DNA of 64,000 bases from an uncultured Oscillibacter sp. (GTDB taxonomy: Bacteria > Bacillota > Clostridia > Oscillospirales > Oscillospiraceae). The stretch is taken from assembly GCF_910579365.1 (NCBI RefSeq), contig NZ_CAJTUX010000001.1, positions 134,015 through 198,014 of the forward strand, given 5' to 3'. The notes under the pieces are model-generated. The model was not told the origin of the DNA and made no database searches. It saw nothing but the letters and a program-made list of their open reading frames with translations. Shown here in pieces: positions 24,877-34,701 of this stretch (position 1 is the first letter of the stretch; each line of letters starts with the position of its first letter). Made by a program: the position numbers and the translations under genes.

Positions 24877-25736
24877 TGAACGGCACGGCTGTGAAAAAAC
24901 CGGTCTCTGTGAAAAAGGTGATCCTGCGGGTCCTGCTCTATTTCGTTGTGCTGGACGTCTGCGTCATCACGCTCTATCCCTATTTCGCCATGCTCTGCAC
25001 CGCGCTGAAAAGCCGGGCGGAGATCTTCTCCGTAAACGGCACCATCCTTCCGGTGACGGCGCTGTGGTCCAACTTCATCGACATCTGGAGCCGGGCGCCT
25101 ATGGCCAGGTATCTTCTGAACTCCATTCTCATCGCCGGCGGCTCCACCGTCATCGCCATGCTCTGCGGCATTCCCGCCGCCTATGCCCTGGCCCGCATGA
25201 AGTTCAAGGGGCAGACCGCCTTTCTGGGGTTTGTCATCGTCTCGCAGATGTTCGCCCCCGTGGTGCTGCTGATCGGCATTTACAAGGTCATGATGACCCT
25301 GGGCCTGACGGACAGCATCCTGGGCCTGATCTTTATCAACGCGGCGTTCAATCAGGCCTTCACCGTCTGGCTGCTGCGGGGCACCTTTATGGGCATCTCC
25401 GCGGAGATGGAGCAGGCCGCCACCATTGACGGCTGCACCCGCATTCAGTCCATGATGAAGGTCCTGCTTCCTGTGGCCGCCCCCGGAATCGTCACCACGC
25501 TGATCTTCATCTTCATCAACGCCTGGAATGAATACACGGTCGCCCTGTGCCTGATTTCCACGGATACCTACCGGCCCCTGACGGTTGGCATCAACACCTT
25601 CAACGGCTACAATATGATTGAGTGGCAGTACCTCTTCGCCGCCTCCATCTTCGCCATCATTCCTGTGGTTATCCTCTTCATGTGCATCGAGAAGAATCTG
25701 GTCAGCGGCCTCGCTTCCGGAGGCGTCAAGGGCTGA
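24876..25736 (+). CDS. ABC sugar permease, MalG type
   Basis: 286 residues, six predicted helices. The EAA loop AATIDGCTRIQSMMKVLLP lies near residue 190 and the C-terminus is short, as in MalG/LacG-type subunits. It overlaps the preceding permease stop by one base. No ATPase follows; the nearest is the MsmX-like gene at 28011, which presumably energises the system. Confidence 0.93.
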   Translation: MNGTAVKKPVSVKKVILRVLLYFVVLDVCVITLYPYFAMLCTALKSRAEIFSVNGTILPVTALWSNFIDIWSRAPMARYLLNSILIAGGSTVIAMLCGIPAAYALARMKFKGQTAFLGFVIVSQMFAPVVLLIGIYKVMMTLGLTDSILGLIFINAAFNQAFTVWLLRGTFMGISAEMEQAATIDGCTRIQSMMKVLLPVAAPGIVTTLIFIFINAWNEYTVALCLISTDTYRPLTVGINTFNGYNMIEWQYLFAASIFAIIPVVILFMCIEKNLVSGLASGGVKG

Positions 25737-25846
25737 CGCATCCTTTCCAAGCGCGCAATTCCCCCGGCCGGCACAGCGCGGCGGCGCTTTGTCCCCAATT
25801 TTTATAAAAAAACATCCCTTAGCCGCTTCCCCTTGCTTTGAAAATC

Positions 25847-25855
25847 TGGTATAAT
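25847..25855 (+). promoter_or_regulatory. Extended -10 promoter ahead of nagBA
   Basis: TGGTATAAT, an extended -10 with TATAAT at 25850-25855 and no clear -35, 62 bases before the nagB start. It suggests nagBA has its own start in addition to read-through. Confidence 0.6.
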
Positions 25856-25916
25856 TCCCTTGTCAGAAGCAGCAGCAACCATCCCCCTTTGGAATCAGGA
25901 AAGGAGAAATGCCATT

Positions 25917-26669
25917 ATGAGAATCTATCTGGAGAAAGACTACGACGCCATGAGCCGCCGTATGGCTCAGATCATTGCTGCGGAAATCGTTCACAATCCT
26001 GCCTGCGTTCTGGGTCTGGCCACCGGCTCCACTCCCGAGGGCGCTTACAAGTATCTGGTGGGTTGGCATCAAAAGGGCTTCCTCAGCTTCAAGGACGTGC
26101 TCTCCGTCAATCTGGACGAGTACGTAGGACTGGCCCCCACCCATGACCAGAGCTATCGCTATTTCATGCAGAGCAATCTCTTTGACCATGTGGACATCGT
26201 CCCCGAGAACACCCGGGTGCCCGACGGTCTGACCAAGGACCCCCAGTCCTTCTGCTCTGAGTATGACGCCTATATCCGTTCCCTGGGCTACGTGGACCTC
26301 CAGCTCCTGGGCATCGGCCGCAACGGCCACATCGGCTTCAACGAGCCCGGCGACTGCTTCGTTAAGGAGACCCACGTGGTGGACCTGACGGAGAACACCA
26401 TCGACGCCAACGCCCGCTTCTTCGCCACCCGGGACGACGTGCCCAGGCAGGCCATCAGCATGGGCATTGGGGCCATCATGGGGGCCAAGAAGGTGCTTCT
26501 GGCCGCCAGCGGCGCGGAGAAGGCCGACGCCATCCTGGGCGCCGTCTGCGGAGCCATCACGCCCCGCTGCCCCGGTTCCGTTCTCCAGCTTCATCCCCAT
26601 GTGGCGGTCGTCGTAGACGAGGCCGCCGGAAGCAAGCTGAAAGCCGCCGGGGTGCCCGTATGCGAATAA
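25917..26669 (+). CDS. nagB: Glucosamine-6-phosphate deaminase
   Basis: 250 residues from ATG 25917 (AAAGGAG ribosome site). NagB converts GlcN-6-P to fructose 6-phosphate and ammonia. LGLATGSTPEGAYKYL (phosphate loop), NLDEYVGL with the catalytic Asp, GRNGHIGFNEPG (active-site lid) are all present. The gene overlaps nagA by 10 bases. Together they complete the GlcNAc-6-P route to glycolysis. Confidence 0.96.
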   Translation: MRIYLEKDYDAMSRRMAQIIAAEIVHNPACVLGLATGSTPEGAYKYLVGWHQKGFLSFKDVLSVNLDEYVGLAPTHDQSYRYFMQSNLFDHVDIVPENTRVPDGLTKDPQSFCSEYDAYIRSLGYVDLQLLGIGRNGHIGFNEPGDCFVKETHVVDLTENTIDANARFFATRDDVPRQAISMGIGAIMGAKKVLLAASGAEKADAILGAVCGAITPRCPGSVLQLHPHVAVVVDEAAGSKLKAAGVPVCE

Positions 26670-27787
26670 CGGGCGGTCAGGTCTTTGACCTGGAACAGGG
26701 CTTTACCGCCCGGGAGGTCTGCACCGACGGTCCTCTGATTTCCGCCGCCAGCGGCGACGAAACCGTTTTGGACGCCTCCGGCTGCTGGGTCATTCCCGGC
26801 CTGGTGGACGTGCATTTCCACGGCGCGGTGGGCGAGGATTTCAGCGACGCCACGGCGGAGGGCCTGCAAAAAATCGCGGACTACGAACTGTCTCAGGGCG
26901 TCACCTATATCTGCCCGGCGGGTATGACCCTGCCGGAGGACCAGCTGACCGCCATCTGCAAAACCACCGCCGCCCACCGGAAGCAGAACTCCGGCGGCGC
27001 GGAGGTGGTGGGGGCGCACCTGGAGGGTCCCTTCCTCTGCGAGGCCAAAAAGGGCGCGCAGAACGGCGCCTTCCTCCACGCCCCTGACGCGCCCATGCTG
27101 AGACGCCTCCAGGAGGCGGCGGAAGGCTGCGTGAAGCTGGTCACCCTGGCTCCCGAGCAGTCCGGCTCCGTGGAGTTCATCCAGGCGGCCAAGGAGCTGG
27201 GGGTGCATGTCTCCGTGGGCCATACCGTGGCCAATTACGAGACGGCCAAGGCCGCCTTTGATGCGGGGGCCGACCACGCCACCCACCTGTATAACGCCAT
27301 GCCGCCCCTGGCTCACCGGGACCCCGGCGTCATCGGCGCGGCCTATGAGGTTCCCACGGTCAAGCCGGAGCTGATCTGCGACGGCATTCACATTCATCCT
27401 TCCGTGGTGCGCCTTACCTTCGGCCTTTTCGGAAAGGAGCGGATGATCCTCGTTTCCGACTCTCTTCGGGCCACGGGCATGCCCGACGGCGAATATCCCT
27501 TCGGCGGGCAGATGATCGAGGTTCACGGCAACCGGGCTACTATCCTGCACCATCCTGAAACCCTGGCGGGCTCCGTCACCAGCCTGATGGGCTGCCTGCG
27601 CCAGGCCATCAACTTCGGCATCCCGGCGGCGGATGCGGTGCGGGCCTGCACCTACAACCCCGCCCAGTCCATCGGCATCGAGGACCGGACCGGGACCCTG
27701 GATACAGGCAAGGAGGCCAGCATCGTTCTCCTGGACCAAAAGGACCTGTCCATCCGGAAGATCATTTTCAAGGGGAAGGCTGTCTGA
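26660..27787 (+). CDS. nagA: N-acetylglucosamine-6-phosphate deacetylase
   Basis: 375 residues of the amidohydrolase fold. Metal and catalytic positions: VDVHFHGA, HLEGPFL (Glu), VGHTVANYE and THLYNAM (His pair), VSDSLRATG (catalytic Asp). Start ATG 26660 lies inside the nagB end. It removes acetate from GlcNAc-6-P ahead of NagB. A GlcNAc kinase or PTS is not visible here, so the 6-phosphate must come from another locus, or from interconversion of the 1-phosphate made by the NahK-like kinase (inference). Confidence 0.95.
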   Translation: MRITGGQVFDLEQGFTAREVCTDGPLISAASGDETVLDASGCWVIPGLVDVHFHGAVGEDFSDATAEGLQKIADYELSQGVTYICPAGMTLPEDQLTAICKTTAAHRKQNSGGAEVVGAHLEGPFLCEAKKGAQNGAFLHAPDAPMLRRLQEAAEGCVKLVTLAPEQSGSVEFIQAAKELGVHVSVGHTVANYETAKAAFDAGADHATHLYNAMPPLAHRDPGVIGAAYEVPTVKPELICDGIHIHPSVVRLTFGLFGKERMILVSDSLRATGMPDGEYPFGGQMIEVHGNRATILHHPETLAGSVTSLMGCLRQAINFGIPAADAVRACTYNPAQSIGIEDRTGTLDTGKEASIVLLDQKDLSIRKIIFKGKAV

Positions 27788-28010
27788 TTCCCCGCTCTCA
27801 ACGATGGAACCGGCGGATTTCTCCGCCTTTCCATAAATCAACGGGCCGGTGGGCTACTCCATTCCCATAGCCCCCGGTACCAAACAAAAAGGAGGAACCC
27901 CCCGCGGACTTGCGGTGCGGCAGTGTGGAGACCTGCCGTAATGTCCCAGGGAACACGCTTCCCGGGGCGAGGCGGAGACGGCGGAGGCCGCTTCGTCAAA
28001 GTCAAACGCT

Positions 28011-29189
<1,179 letters not shown>

Positions 29190-29204
29190 GCGTCCCCGCA
29201 CACC

Positions 29205-29240
29205 AAAAGCCGGTACGGATTCTATCCGTACCGGCTTTTT
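29205..29240 (+). terminator. Rho-independent terminator of the ABC ATPase gene
   Basis: Perfect 16-bp stem AAAAGCCGGTACGGAT / ATCCGTACCGGCTTTT with a 3-base loop and T run. Confidence 0.95.
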
Positions 29241-29251
29241 CCGCAAAAAGG

Positions 29252-29280
29252 TTGATTTTCCGGGGAATTTCCTGTAAACT
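29252..29280 (+). promoter_or_regulatory. Sigma-A promoter of the rhodanese gene
   Basis: TTGATT (29252-29257), 17-base spacer, TAAACT (29275-29280), directly after the terminator. Confidence 0.75.
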
Positions 29281-29322
29281 ATTCGTCAGTTTCCCGAATT
29301 TTACACTCACAGGAGGCGCTTT

Positions 29323-29739
29323 ATGAGACAGCTCTTTCTTCTGGCCGCCGTTATCTGCTTTGGTATGGCCATCCTTAAATTTTACTCCGCCCGGATGAAC
29401 CGCTCTAGTTCCACCGGAACTCAAGCCGCCAGCAAGCCTTGGGCCACCCTCACCGCCGAAGAGGCCAAGGAACGGCTGGACGCCAACGAAGACACAATTC
29501 TTCTGGATGTGCGCACGCAGGAGGAATACGACGGCGGACATATCCCCGGCGCCGTCTGCCTGCCCAACGAGGACATCCAGCCGGACATCCCCCTCCCTTT
29601 TGAAAAGGACACGGAAATTCTGGTTTATTGCCGCTCCGGCCGCCGCAGCGCCGAGGCGGCGGAGAAGCTCGCCTCTATGGGCTATACCCATGTCTCCGAC
29701 TTCGGCGGCATTCAAGACTGGCCCTACGAAACCGAGTAA
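29323..29739 (+). CDS. Membrane-anchored rhodanese-domain protein
   Basis: 138 residues. An N-terminal hydrophobic helix (about 3-22) anchors a single rhodanese domain (about 45-136) with LLDVRTQEEYDGGHIPGAVC and the active-site loop VYCRSGRRS, whose cysteine would carry a persulfide. Such proteins move sulfane sulfur; the partner is unknown. AGGAGG site ahead of the ATG. A closely similar but broken copy lies at 36301-36530. Confidence 0.9.
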   Translation: MRQLFLLAAVICFGMAILKFYSARMNRSSSTGTQAASKPWATLTAEEAKERLDANEDTILLDVRTQEEYDGGHIPGAVCLPNEDIQPDIPLPFEKDTEILVYCRSGRRSAEAAEKLASMGYTHVSDFGGIQDWPYETE

Positions 29740-29802
29740 ATTCCGTACCGGCATAGGGGAAAACCGGGAAACAGGACCGTTACACAGCGCATTTATCATG
29801 GG

Positions 29803-29830
29803 GGCCGGCGCAGCTTGATCTGCGCCGGCC
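29803..29830. terminator. Bidirectional hairpin between convergent genes
   Basis: 11-bp stem GGCCGGCGCAG / CTGCGCCGGCC with a 6-base loop, between the rhodanese gene and the convergent symporter gene. T-tract weak. Confidence 0.6.
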
Positions 29831-29892
29831 TTCATGCAATTTAGATTTCAAGCCTATCCGGCTGTCCTTTTTCCGTCCTCAGCGGCCTGGAA

Positions 29893-31347
29893 TCAGTCCT
29901 CCTCATAGGCCAGTTCCGTGGTCTGCTCCTTGGGCGGGAACAGCTTGGAGAATACCAGGAAGAACACCAGTCCCGCCACAAGGCCGGGAATAATGGGCTG
30001 GCTGATCTTCATGCCGAAGAGATAGCCGCCGGAGAATTTCTCCATATACACCACCACGATGGACCCGGAGATCAAAGAGGCGATGGTGCCGCCCAGAGAA
30101 GAGCCCTTCCAATAGTGGCCCAGCACATAGGGGAAGAACGCGCCCGCAGCCCGGAGGGTAAAGCAGAACATCAGAATATCCACGATGCTGGAGGTATTGA
30201 ACAGGGCGATGAACATGGCGGCCACGCCCACAAGGGCCATGACGCCCTGGGTCATGCGCATGACCTGATCGCTGGTGGCGTCGGGCTTCAGCACCGCGTG
30301 ATAGATATCGTTGGCGAAAATCGACCCCGCGCCCAGCAGATCGGAATCGGAAGAGGACATCGTGGCGGAAATAATGCCCGCAAACAGGAAGCCGCAGATC
30401 ACGGCGGGCATGACCTCCATCGCCAGTATGGGCAGCGCGTACCGGGCGCCCACGGAGGCGAAGTCGTCCGCGCTGAACCGGCCCATGTTCATCAGGGCCA
30501 GGGTGATGATACCCAGCACGGCGGGAATGAAGGCATAGATAAAATTCACAATGGCGGCCAGGATGGAGCCCTGCCGGGCGGCCTTGCCGTCCCGGGCGGC
30601 GTAGTAGCGGGAGACGGCCTCCTGACCCACCGTAAAGGTGGCCACATACATAACCGTCAGGGAAATCACCGCCAGGGGATCATAGCCCTTGAACATGTCA
30701 AAGGTCTCCGGGGGCACATTGGCCACCACGTTGCCCCAGCCGCCGGCCTGATTCAGGGCGAAGGGCACGGCGATAATCATGCCGATTACGATCAGGAAGA
30801 CCTGGATAAAGTCCGTAAGCGTCACGGACCACAGGCCGCCCATAATGGAGTAGGCGGTAACCACAACCGCCACGATGACCACGGCCAGCTTATAGCTGAT
30901 GCCCAGCATGGTGGAGAGGATGACGGAGGACGCGATGAACTGCCCCGCCGTCAGGCCAATCAAAGGCAGCAGCATGATGATGGCCGTGATGATGCCCGCG
31001 CTCTTGCCATAGCGGCGGCGGAAATACTCCGGCACAGTCTTCACCGTGGCCGCCCGGAACTTCGGGGCCAGGAAGGTCAGGATCACAAAGGCGAAACCCA
31101 TGGTGATGATATACCACGCGGAGGAAATGCCGTGGCTCTGCATGCCCTGCTGAACCACGCCCAGGGAACTGCCGCCGCCGATTTCCGTGGCGGCCAGCGT
31201 TCCAGCCATCAAAAGGGGACCCAAGCGCCGTCCGGCTACCATGAAGTCTGTGTTGGAGGTGATCTTTTTCGAGGAATACCAGCCGATAAGGAGCATTACC
31301 AGCAAGTAAACTACCACGATCGCCGTAACAATTGGATTGAATTTCAT
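29893..31347 (-). CDS. Sodium:solute symporter (SSS family)
   Basis: 484 residues from ATG 31347 (GAGGAG ribosome site), with about 13 hydrophobic segments. The family's core lies in TDFMVAGRRLGPLLMAGTLA (first core helix) and TLTDFIQVFLIVIGM, plus SATMSSSDSDLLGAGSIFAND, the stretch that carries Na+-binding serines. The substrate cannot be read from sequence. It lies downstream of the LacI gene on the same strand but has its own promoter, so it may or may not belong to the sucrose regulon. Confidence 0.9.
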   Translation of the reverse strand: MKFNPIVTAIVVVYLLVMLLIGWYSSKKITSNTDFMVAGRRLGPLLMAGTLAATEIGGGSSLGVVQQGMQSHGISSAWYIITMGFAFVILTFLAPKFRAATVKTVPEYFRRRYGKSAGIITAIIMLLPLIGLTAGQFIASSVILSTMLGISYKLAVVIVAVVVTAYSIMGGLWSVTLTDFIQVFLIVIGMIIAVPFALNQAGGWGNVVANVPPETFDMFKGYDPLAVISLTVMYVATFTVGQEAVSRYYAARDGKAARQGSILAAIVNFIYAFIPAVLGIITLALMNMGRFSADDFASVGARYALPILAMEVMPAVICGFLFAGIISATMSSSDSDLLGAGSIFANDIYHAVLKPDATSDQVMRMTQGVMALVGVAAMFIALFNTSSIVDILMFCFTLRAAGAFFPYVLGHYWKGSSLGGTIASLISGSIVVVYMEKFSGGYLFGMKISQPIIPGLVAGLVFFLVFSKLFPPKEQTTELAYEED

Positions 31348-31438
31348 ATTTTTCTCCTCACATCTAACAGTTTTCTTTTTGCGGAAAGCTGTGGAACTGC
31401 ACACACCATCTCCTTTCTCCCTCAGGGCTATTGTGCCT

Positions 31439-31467
31439 ATTGTACAGAATTTTTTCCAAAATGTAAA
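31439..31467 (-). promoter_or_regulatory. Sigma-A promoter of the symporter gene
   Basis: Minus strand TTTACA (31462-31467), 17-base spacer, TACAAT (31439-31444), about 90 bases ahead of the start. Confidence 0.75.
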
Positions 31468-31520
31468 GAGTCTGTTAATAATTTTTTCTTCCGGCGAAGA
31501 ACCGCCGGGAACGATCGCTT

Positions 31521-32504
31521 TTACAGGGTGGACGCGTGCTCCACAATCGTATACCCCAGCTTGATCTCCTTCGCCGGGGTATCCGGGTTTTCCAGCCGCT
31601 CCAGCAGCAGAGAAGCGGCATTGGCCCCGCTCTCCTCATAGAAATACCGAATCGTCGTAATGGTGGGCGTGGTGACCTCACAGAGGCTGGACGCGCCATG
31701 CCCGGTCAGCCGCACCTGTCCCGGCACTTGGATGCCCTGACTCTTCAAGTATTGCAGGGCCCCCACCGCCATGTTGTCCGTGGCGCAGACCAGGGCGTCC
31801 AGAGGGCCGTAAACCTCCCACAGCTCCCGGGCCTTCTCCCTCCCGGAGCCCATGGTGAAGTCCGCGACCACGGTATGGTCCGCCTGGTCCGCCAGACCGG
31901 CCTCCCGCAGCACATCCTGGTAGGCCCGGCTCCGTTCCTGTCCCACGGCCTTGTCCTGGGGCAGCGCGCCGATATAGCCCAGGCGGCGGCAGCCCTTATT
32001 CAGCACCAGCCTTGTGATGTCGCAAAAGGCATGGTAGTCGTCGTGATAAACGCAGGACGCCCCTGCCAGATGCTGGCCCACAATCACAATGGGCACCCGG
32101 CTTTTTTTCACGGCGGACAGATGCCCCGGCGTGAACACAGTTCCAATCAGAATCACGCCGTCCACCCGCTGGTCATCGAAAAGGTCCAGATATTTCAGCT
32201 CCATTTCCGGGCTGTTATGGGTATCCGCCAGCAGAATCTGAAACCCCTTGGGCTCCAGAACGGAATCCACGCCGGACACCACGCTGCCAATGGAAAAGGA
32301 GTCGATCTTGGGCAGAATGACCCCGATGGTTTTGGTCTTTCTGGTGCGCAGAATCTGGGCCTGCACCAGGGGACGGTATCCCGTCTCCTGGATCACCTTG
32401 CGGATGGCCTCCCGCTTCTCCTCGGAGAGATATCCCTGATTTAAATAGCGGGACACGGCGGAGGGCGAGACCCCCGCCATTTTCGCGATTTCCGAAATAT
32501 TCAT
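31521..32504 (-). CDS. LacI-family repressor of the sucrose module
   Basis: 327 residues. The N-terminal helix-turn-helix NISEIAKMAGVSPSAVSRYLNQG and hinge GYRP are followed by a periplasmic-binding-like sugar domain (TIGVILPKIDSFSIGSVVSG ...). The first operator (32524-32537) lies in its own promoter and two more precede the divergent PTS gene, so it likely represses both in the absence of an inducer such as sucrose 6-phosphate or fructose (inference from neighbours). Confidence 0.93.
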   Translation of the reverse strand: MNISEIAKMAGVSPSAVSRYLNQGYLSEEKREAIRKVIQETGYRPLVQAQILRTRKTKTIGVILPKIDSFSIGSVVSGVDSVLEPKGFQILLADTHNSPEMELKYLDLFDDQRVDGVILIGTVFTPGHLSAVKKSRVPIVIVGQHLAGASCVYHDDYHAFCDITRLVLNKGCRRLGYIGALPQDKAVGQERSRAYQDVLREAGLADQADHTVVADFTMGSGREKARELWEVYGPLDALVCATDNMAVGALQYLKSQGIQVPGQVRLTGHGASSLCEVTTPTITTIRYFYEESGANAASLLLERLENPDTPAKEIKLGYTIVEHASTL

Positions 32505-32523
32505 AAGCCGCCCCCGGTCGTTT

Positions 32524-32567
32524 TGAAATCCATTTCATAGTATACCACAAACTTCCGCCGCCGCCAA
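32524..32567 (-). promoter_or_regulatory. lacI promoter with overlapping operator
   Basis: Operator TGAAATCCATTTCA (32524-32537) directly downstream of a minus-strand -10 TATACT (32539-32544) with -35 TTGGCG (32562-32567) at 17 bases. The transcript start falls inside the palindrome, implying autorepression. Confidence 0.78.
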
Positions 32568-32589
32568 CGCTTTTCCATGGAATATCGTA

Positions 32590-32603
32590 TGAAATTGATT
32601 TCA
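32590..32603. promoter_or_regulatory. Upstream operator of the sucrose PTS gene
   Basis: TGAAATTGATTTCA, identical to the promoter-proximal copy and exactly 100 bp away from it. The 6-bp arms match the lacI-proximal operator; only the two central bases differ. Confidence 0.75.
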
Positions 32604-32648
32604 GTACTTTGCATAAAGAATCCATCCAAACTTTAGCCGGGCTGTCAA

Positions 32649-32677
32649 TTTACATTTTGAATATCCAGGCTTATAAT
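32649..32677 (+). promoter_or_regulatory. Sigma-A promoter of the PTS-GH32 operon
   Basis: TTTACA (32649-32654), 17-base spacer, TATAAT (32672-32677). The start site would be about 6 bases before the operator at 32690. Confidence 0.88.
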
Positions 32678-32689
32678 CAAGGCATCAAG

Positions 32690-32703
32690 TGAAATTGATT
32701 TCA
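32690..32703. promoter_or_regulatory. Promoter-proximal operator of the sucrose PTS gene
   Basis: TGAAATTGATTTCA palindrome at about +6 to +20, placed to block RNA polymerase. Same sequence as 32590-32603. Confidence 0.82.
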
Positions 32704-32742
32704 GAACAGGGTAACCAATTCACAACATGGGAGGAAACGGCT

Positions 32743-34635
32743 ATGGCAATGGATTACGCAAAATGCGCCCGGGAGATTTTCAGCCTCCTCGGCGGGCGGG
32801 AGAACCTGGTCAGCGCGGCCCACTGCGCCACCCGGCTGCGGCTGGTGACGGTGGACAACGGAAAGATCGACATGAAGGCCCTGGAGAATGTGGACGGTGT
32901 AAAGGGCGTTTTCAGCTCCAACGGACAGCTCCAGCTGATTCTGGGCACCGGCACCGTCAACAAGGTCTACGACGAGTTCCTGAAAGTCTCCGGTCTGACG
33001 GCCGCCACCAAGGAAGAGGTGAAGGCCGCCGCCGCCGCAAAGCAGCCCCTCTTCAAGCGGGCCATCAAATGCCTGGGGGATATCTTCGTCCCCATCATCC
33101 CCGCCATTGTGGCCTCCGGCTTCCTGATGGGCATCATGGAGGCCCTGAACTTCATGGTCAACAATGGCTTTTTGAACATCGACACCACCGGCTCCATCTA
33201 TGTGTTCGCCAATCTCTTCGCCAACACTGCGTATGTGTTCCTGCCCATCCTGATCGCGTACAGCGCCGCGAAGGCCTTCGGCGGAAACCCCTATCTCGGG
33301 GCGGTCATCGGCATGCTGATGATTCACCCGGACCTGCAAAACGCCTGGACCGTGGCAACGGAGGGCGTCCTGCGGACGCAGAGCGTCTGGTTCGGTCTCT
33401 ACGAGGTAAATCTGGTGGGCTACCAGGGCAGCGTCATCCCGGTGATCATCGCCGTGTGGGTCATGTGCTTCATTGAAAAGCGCCTCCATAAGGTGGTCCC
33501 CGCCATGTTCGACCTCTTTGTCACGCCCCTGGTCAGCGTTTTTGCCACCGGCTACCTGACCTACTCCATCATCGGCCCCATCTTCTCCACAGTGGAACAC
33601 GGCATCATCGGCGGCATCCAGACCCTGCTGGCCCTTCCCTTCGGCATTGGCAGCCTGATTATGGGCGGACTCTACTCCACCACCGTCGTGGCGGGTATTC
33701 ACCACATGTATACGGTCATTGACGTGGGTCAGCTCTCCCAGTTCGGTTTGACCTACTGGCTTCCCCTGGCCTCCGCCGCCAACATGGCCCAGGGCGCGGC
33801 CGCCCTGGCAGTGGCCCTGAAAACGAAAAACGGCAAGCTGAAGTCCATGGCTCTGCCCGCCTCCCTCTCCTGCTTCATGGGCATTACGGAGCCCGCCATC
33901 TTCGGCGTGAACCTGCGGCATTTCAAGCCCTTCGTCTGCGGCGCCGTGGGAGGGGCCGCGGGAGCCATGTACGCCTCCCTGGTGGGCCTTGGGGCCAGCG
34001 GCACCGGCGTGACCGGCCTGTTCGGCCTGCTGCTCTGCCTCCACAGCCCGATTCATTACATCATCATGGCAGCGGTTTCCATTGCCGTGGCCTTTGCCCT
34101 GACCTGGATGTTCGGCTATAAGGACGCCGCCCCGGCCTCTACCGAACCCGCCAAGGCGGACGCGTCCCTTCCCGCCGTGGACTGCCAGCCCGGCACGGTC
34201 TATGCTCCCGTTTCCGGCACGGTCATTCCCTCCGAGGAGATTCCCGACGAGACCTTTGCCGCCGGGGTCCTGGGCCGGGGCGTGGGCATCCAGCCCGGCG
34301 AGGGCGTGATCGCCGCCCCCTTCGACGGCGAGATTTCGACGGTCGCCGACACCAAGCACGCGGTGGGCCTCTCCTCCCCCGACGGCATGGAACTTTTAAT
34401 CCACGTGGGCGTGGACACGGTGGCCATGAACGGCGACGGTTTCACTGCCCTGGTGCAAGAGGGGCAGAAGGTCAAGGCGGGGGACCGGCTTCTGACCTTC
34501 GACCGGGCCAAGATCGCCGCTGCGGGACATCCCGACGTGGTGGTGGTGCTGGTGACCAACTCCGACGACTATGCGGAGCTGGCCATTCAGACCGGAAGCT
34601 GCAAGGCGATGGACTCGGTGATTCAGGTAAAATAA
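32743..34635 (+). CDS. PTS transporter EIIBCA, sucrose/beta-glucoside type
   Basis: 630 residues from ATG 32743 (GGGAGG ribosome site). EIIB (1-85) has the phosphorylated cysteine in LVSAAHCATRLRL; EIIC (about 105-455) is polytopic with GITEPAIFGVNLR; EIIA (about 475-625) is Crr-like with YAPVSGTVIP, the histidine in KHAVGLSS and the active-site histidine in LLIHVGVDTV. All three domains are fused in the order B-C-A, so the protein is self-sufficient apart from HPr. The GH32 enzyme behind it points to sucrose as substrate, delivered as sucrose 6-phosphate. Confidence 0.93.
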   Translation: MAMDYAKCAREIFSLLGGRENLVSAAHCATRLRLVTVDNGKIDMKALENVDGVKGVFSSNGQLQLILGTGTVNKVYDEFLKVSGLTAATKEEVKAAAAAKQPLFKRAIKCLGDIFVPIIPAIVASGFLMGIMEALNFMVNNGFLNIDTTGSIYVFANLFANTAYVFLPILIAYSAAKAFGGNPYLGAVIGMLMIHPDLQNAWTVATEGVLRTQSVWFGLYEVNLVGYQGSVIPVIIAVWVMCFIEKRLHKVVPAMFDLFVTPLVSVFATGYLTYSIIGPIFSTVEHGIIGGIQTLLALPFGIGSLIMGGLYSTTVVAGIHHMYTVIDVGQLSQFGLTYWLPLASAANMAQGAAALAVALKTKNGKLKSMALPASLSCFMGITEPAIFGVNLRHFKPFVCGAVGGAAGAMYASLVGLGASGTGVTGLFGLLLCLHSPIHYIIMAAVSIAVAFALTWMFGYKDAAPASTEPAKADASLPAVDCQPGTVYAPVSGTVIPSEEIPDETFAAGVLGRGVGIQPGEGVIAAPFDGEISTVADTKHAVGLSSPDGMELLIHVGVDTVAMNGDGFTALVQEGQKVKAGDRLLTFDRAKIAAAGHPDVVVVLVTNSDDYAELAIQTGSCKAMDSVIQVK

Positions 34636-34701
34636 ATACGCGCCCACTCCCGCGCCCGCCCTCCGGCGGACGCGGGCGGGGCTGTTCCAGGAGGAGCTTT
34701 C

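Noticed and set aside
27842..28010. Riboswitch in the leader of the ABC ATPase gene
   Set aside because: The stretch is GC-rich with several short stems but matches no aptamer core I know.
32701..34359. 552-codon frame antisense to the PTS gene
   Set aside because: His/Gly-rich shadow of a gene with all EIIBCA motifs.
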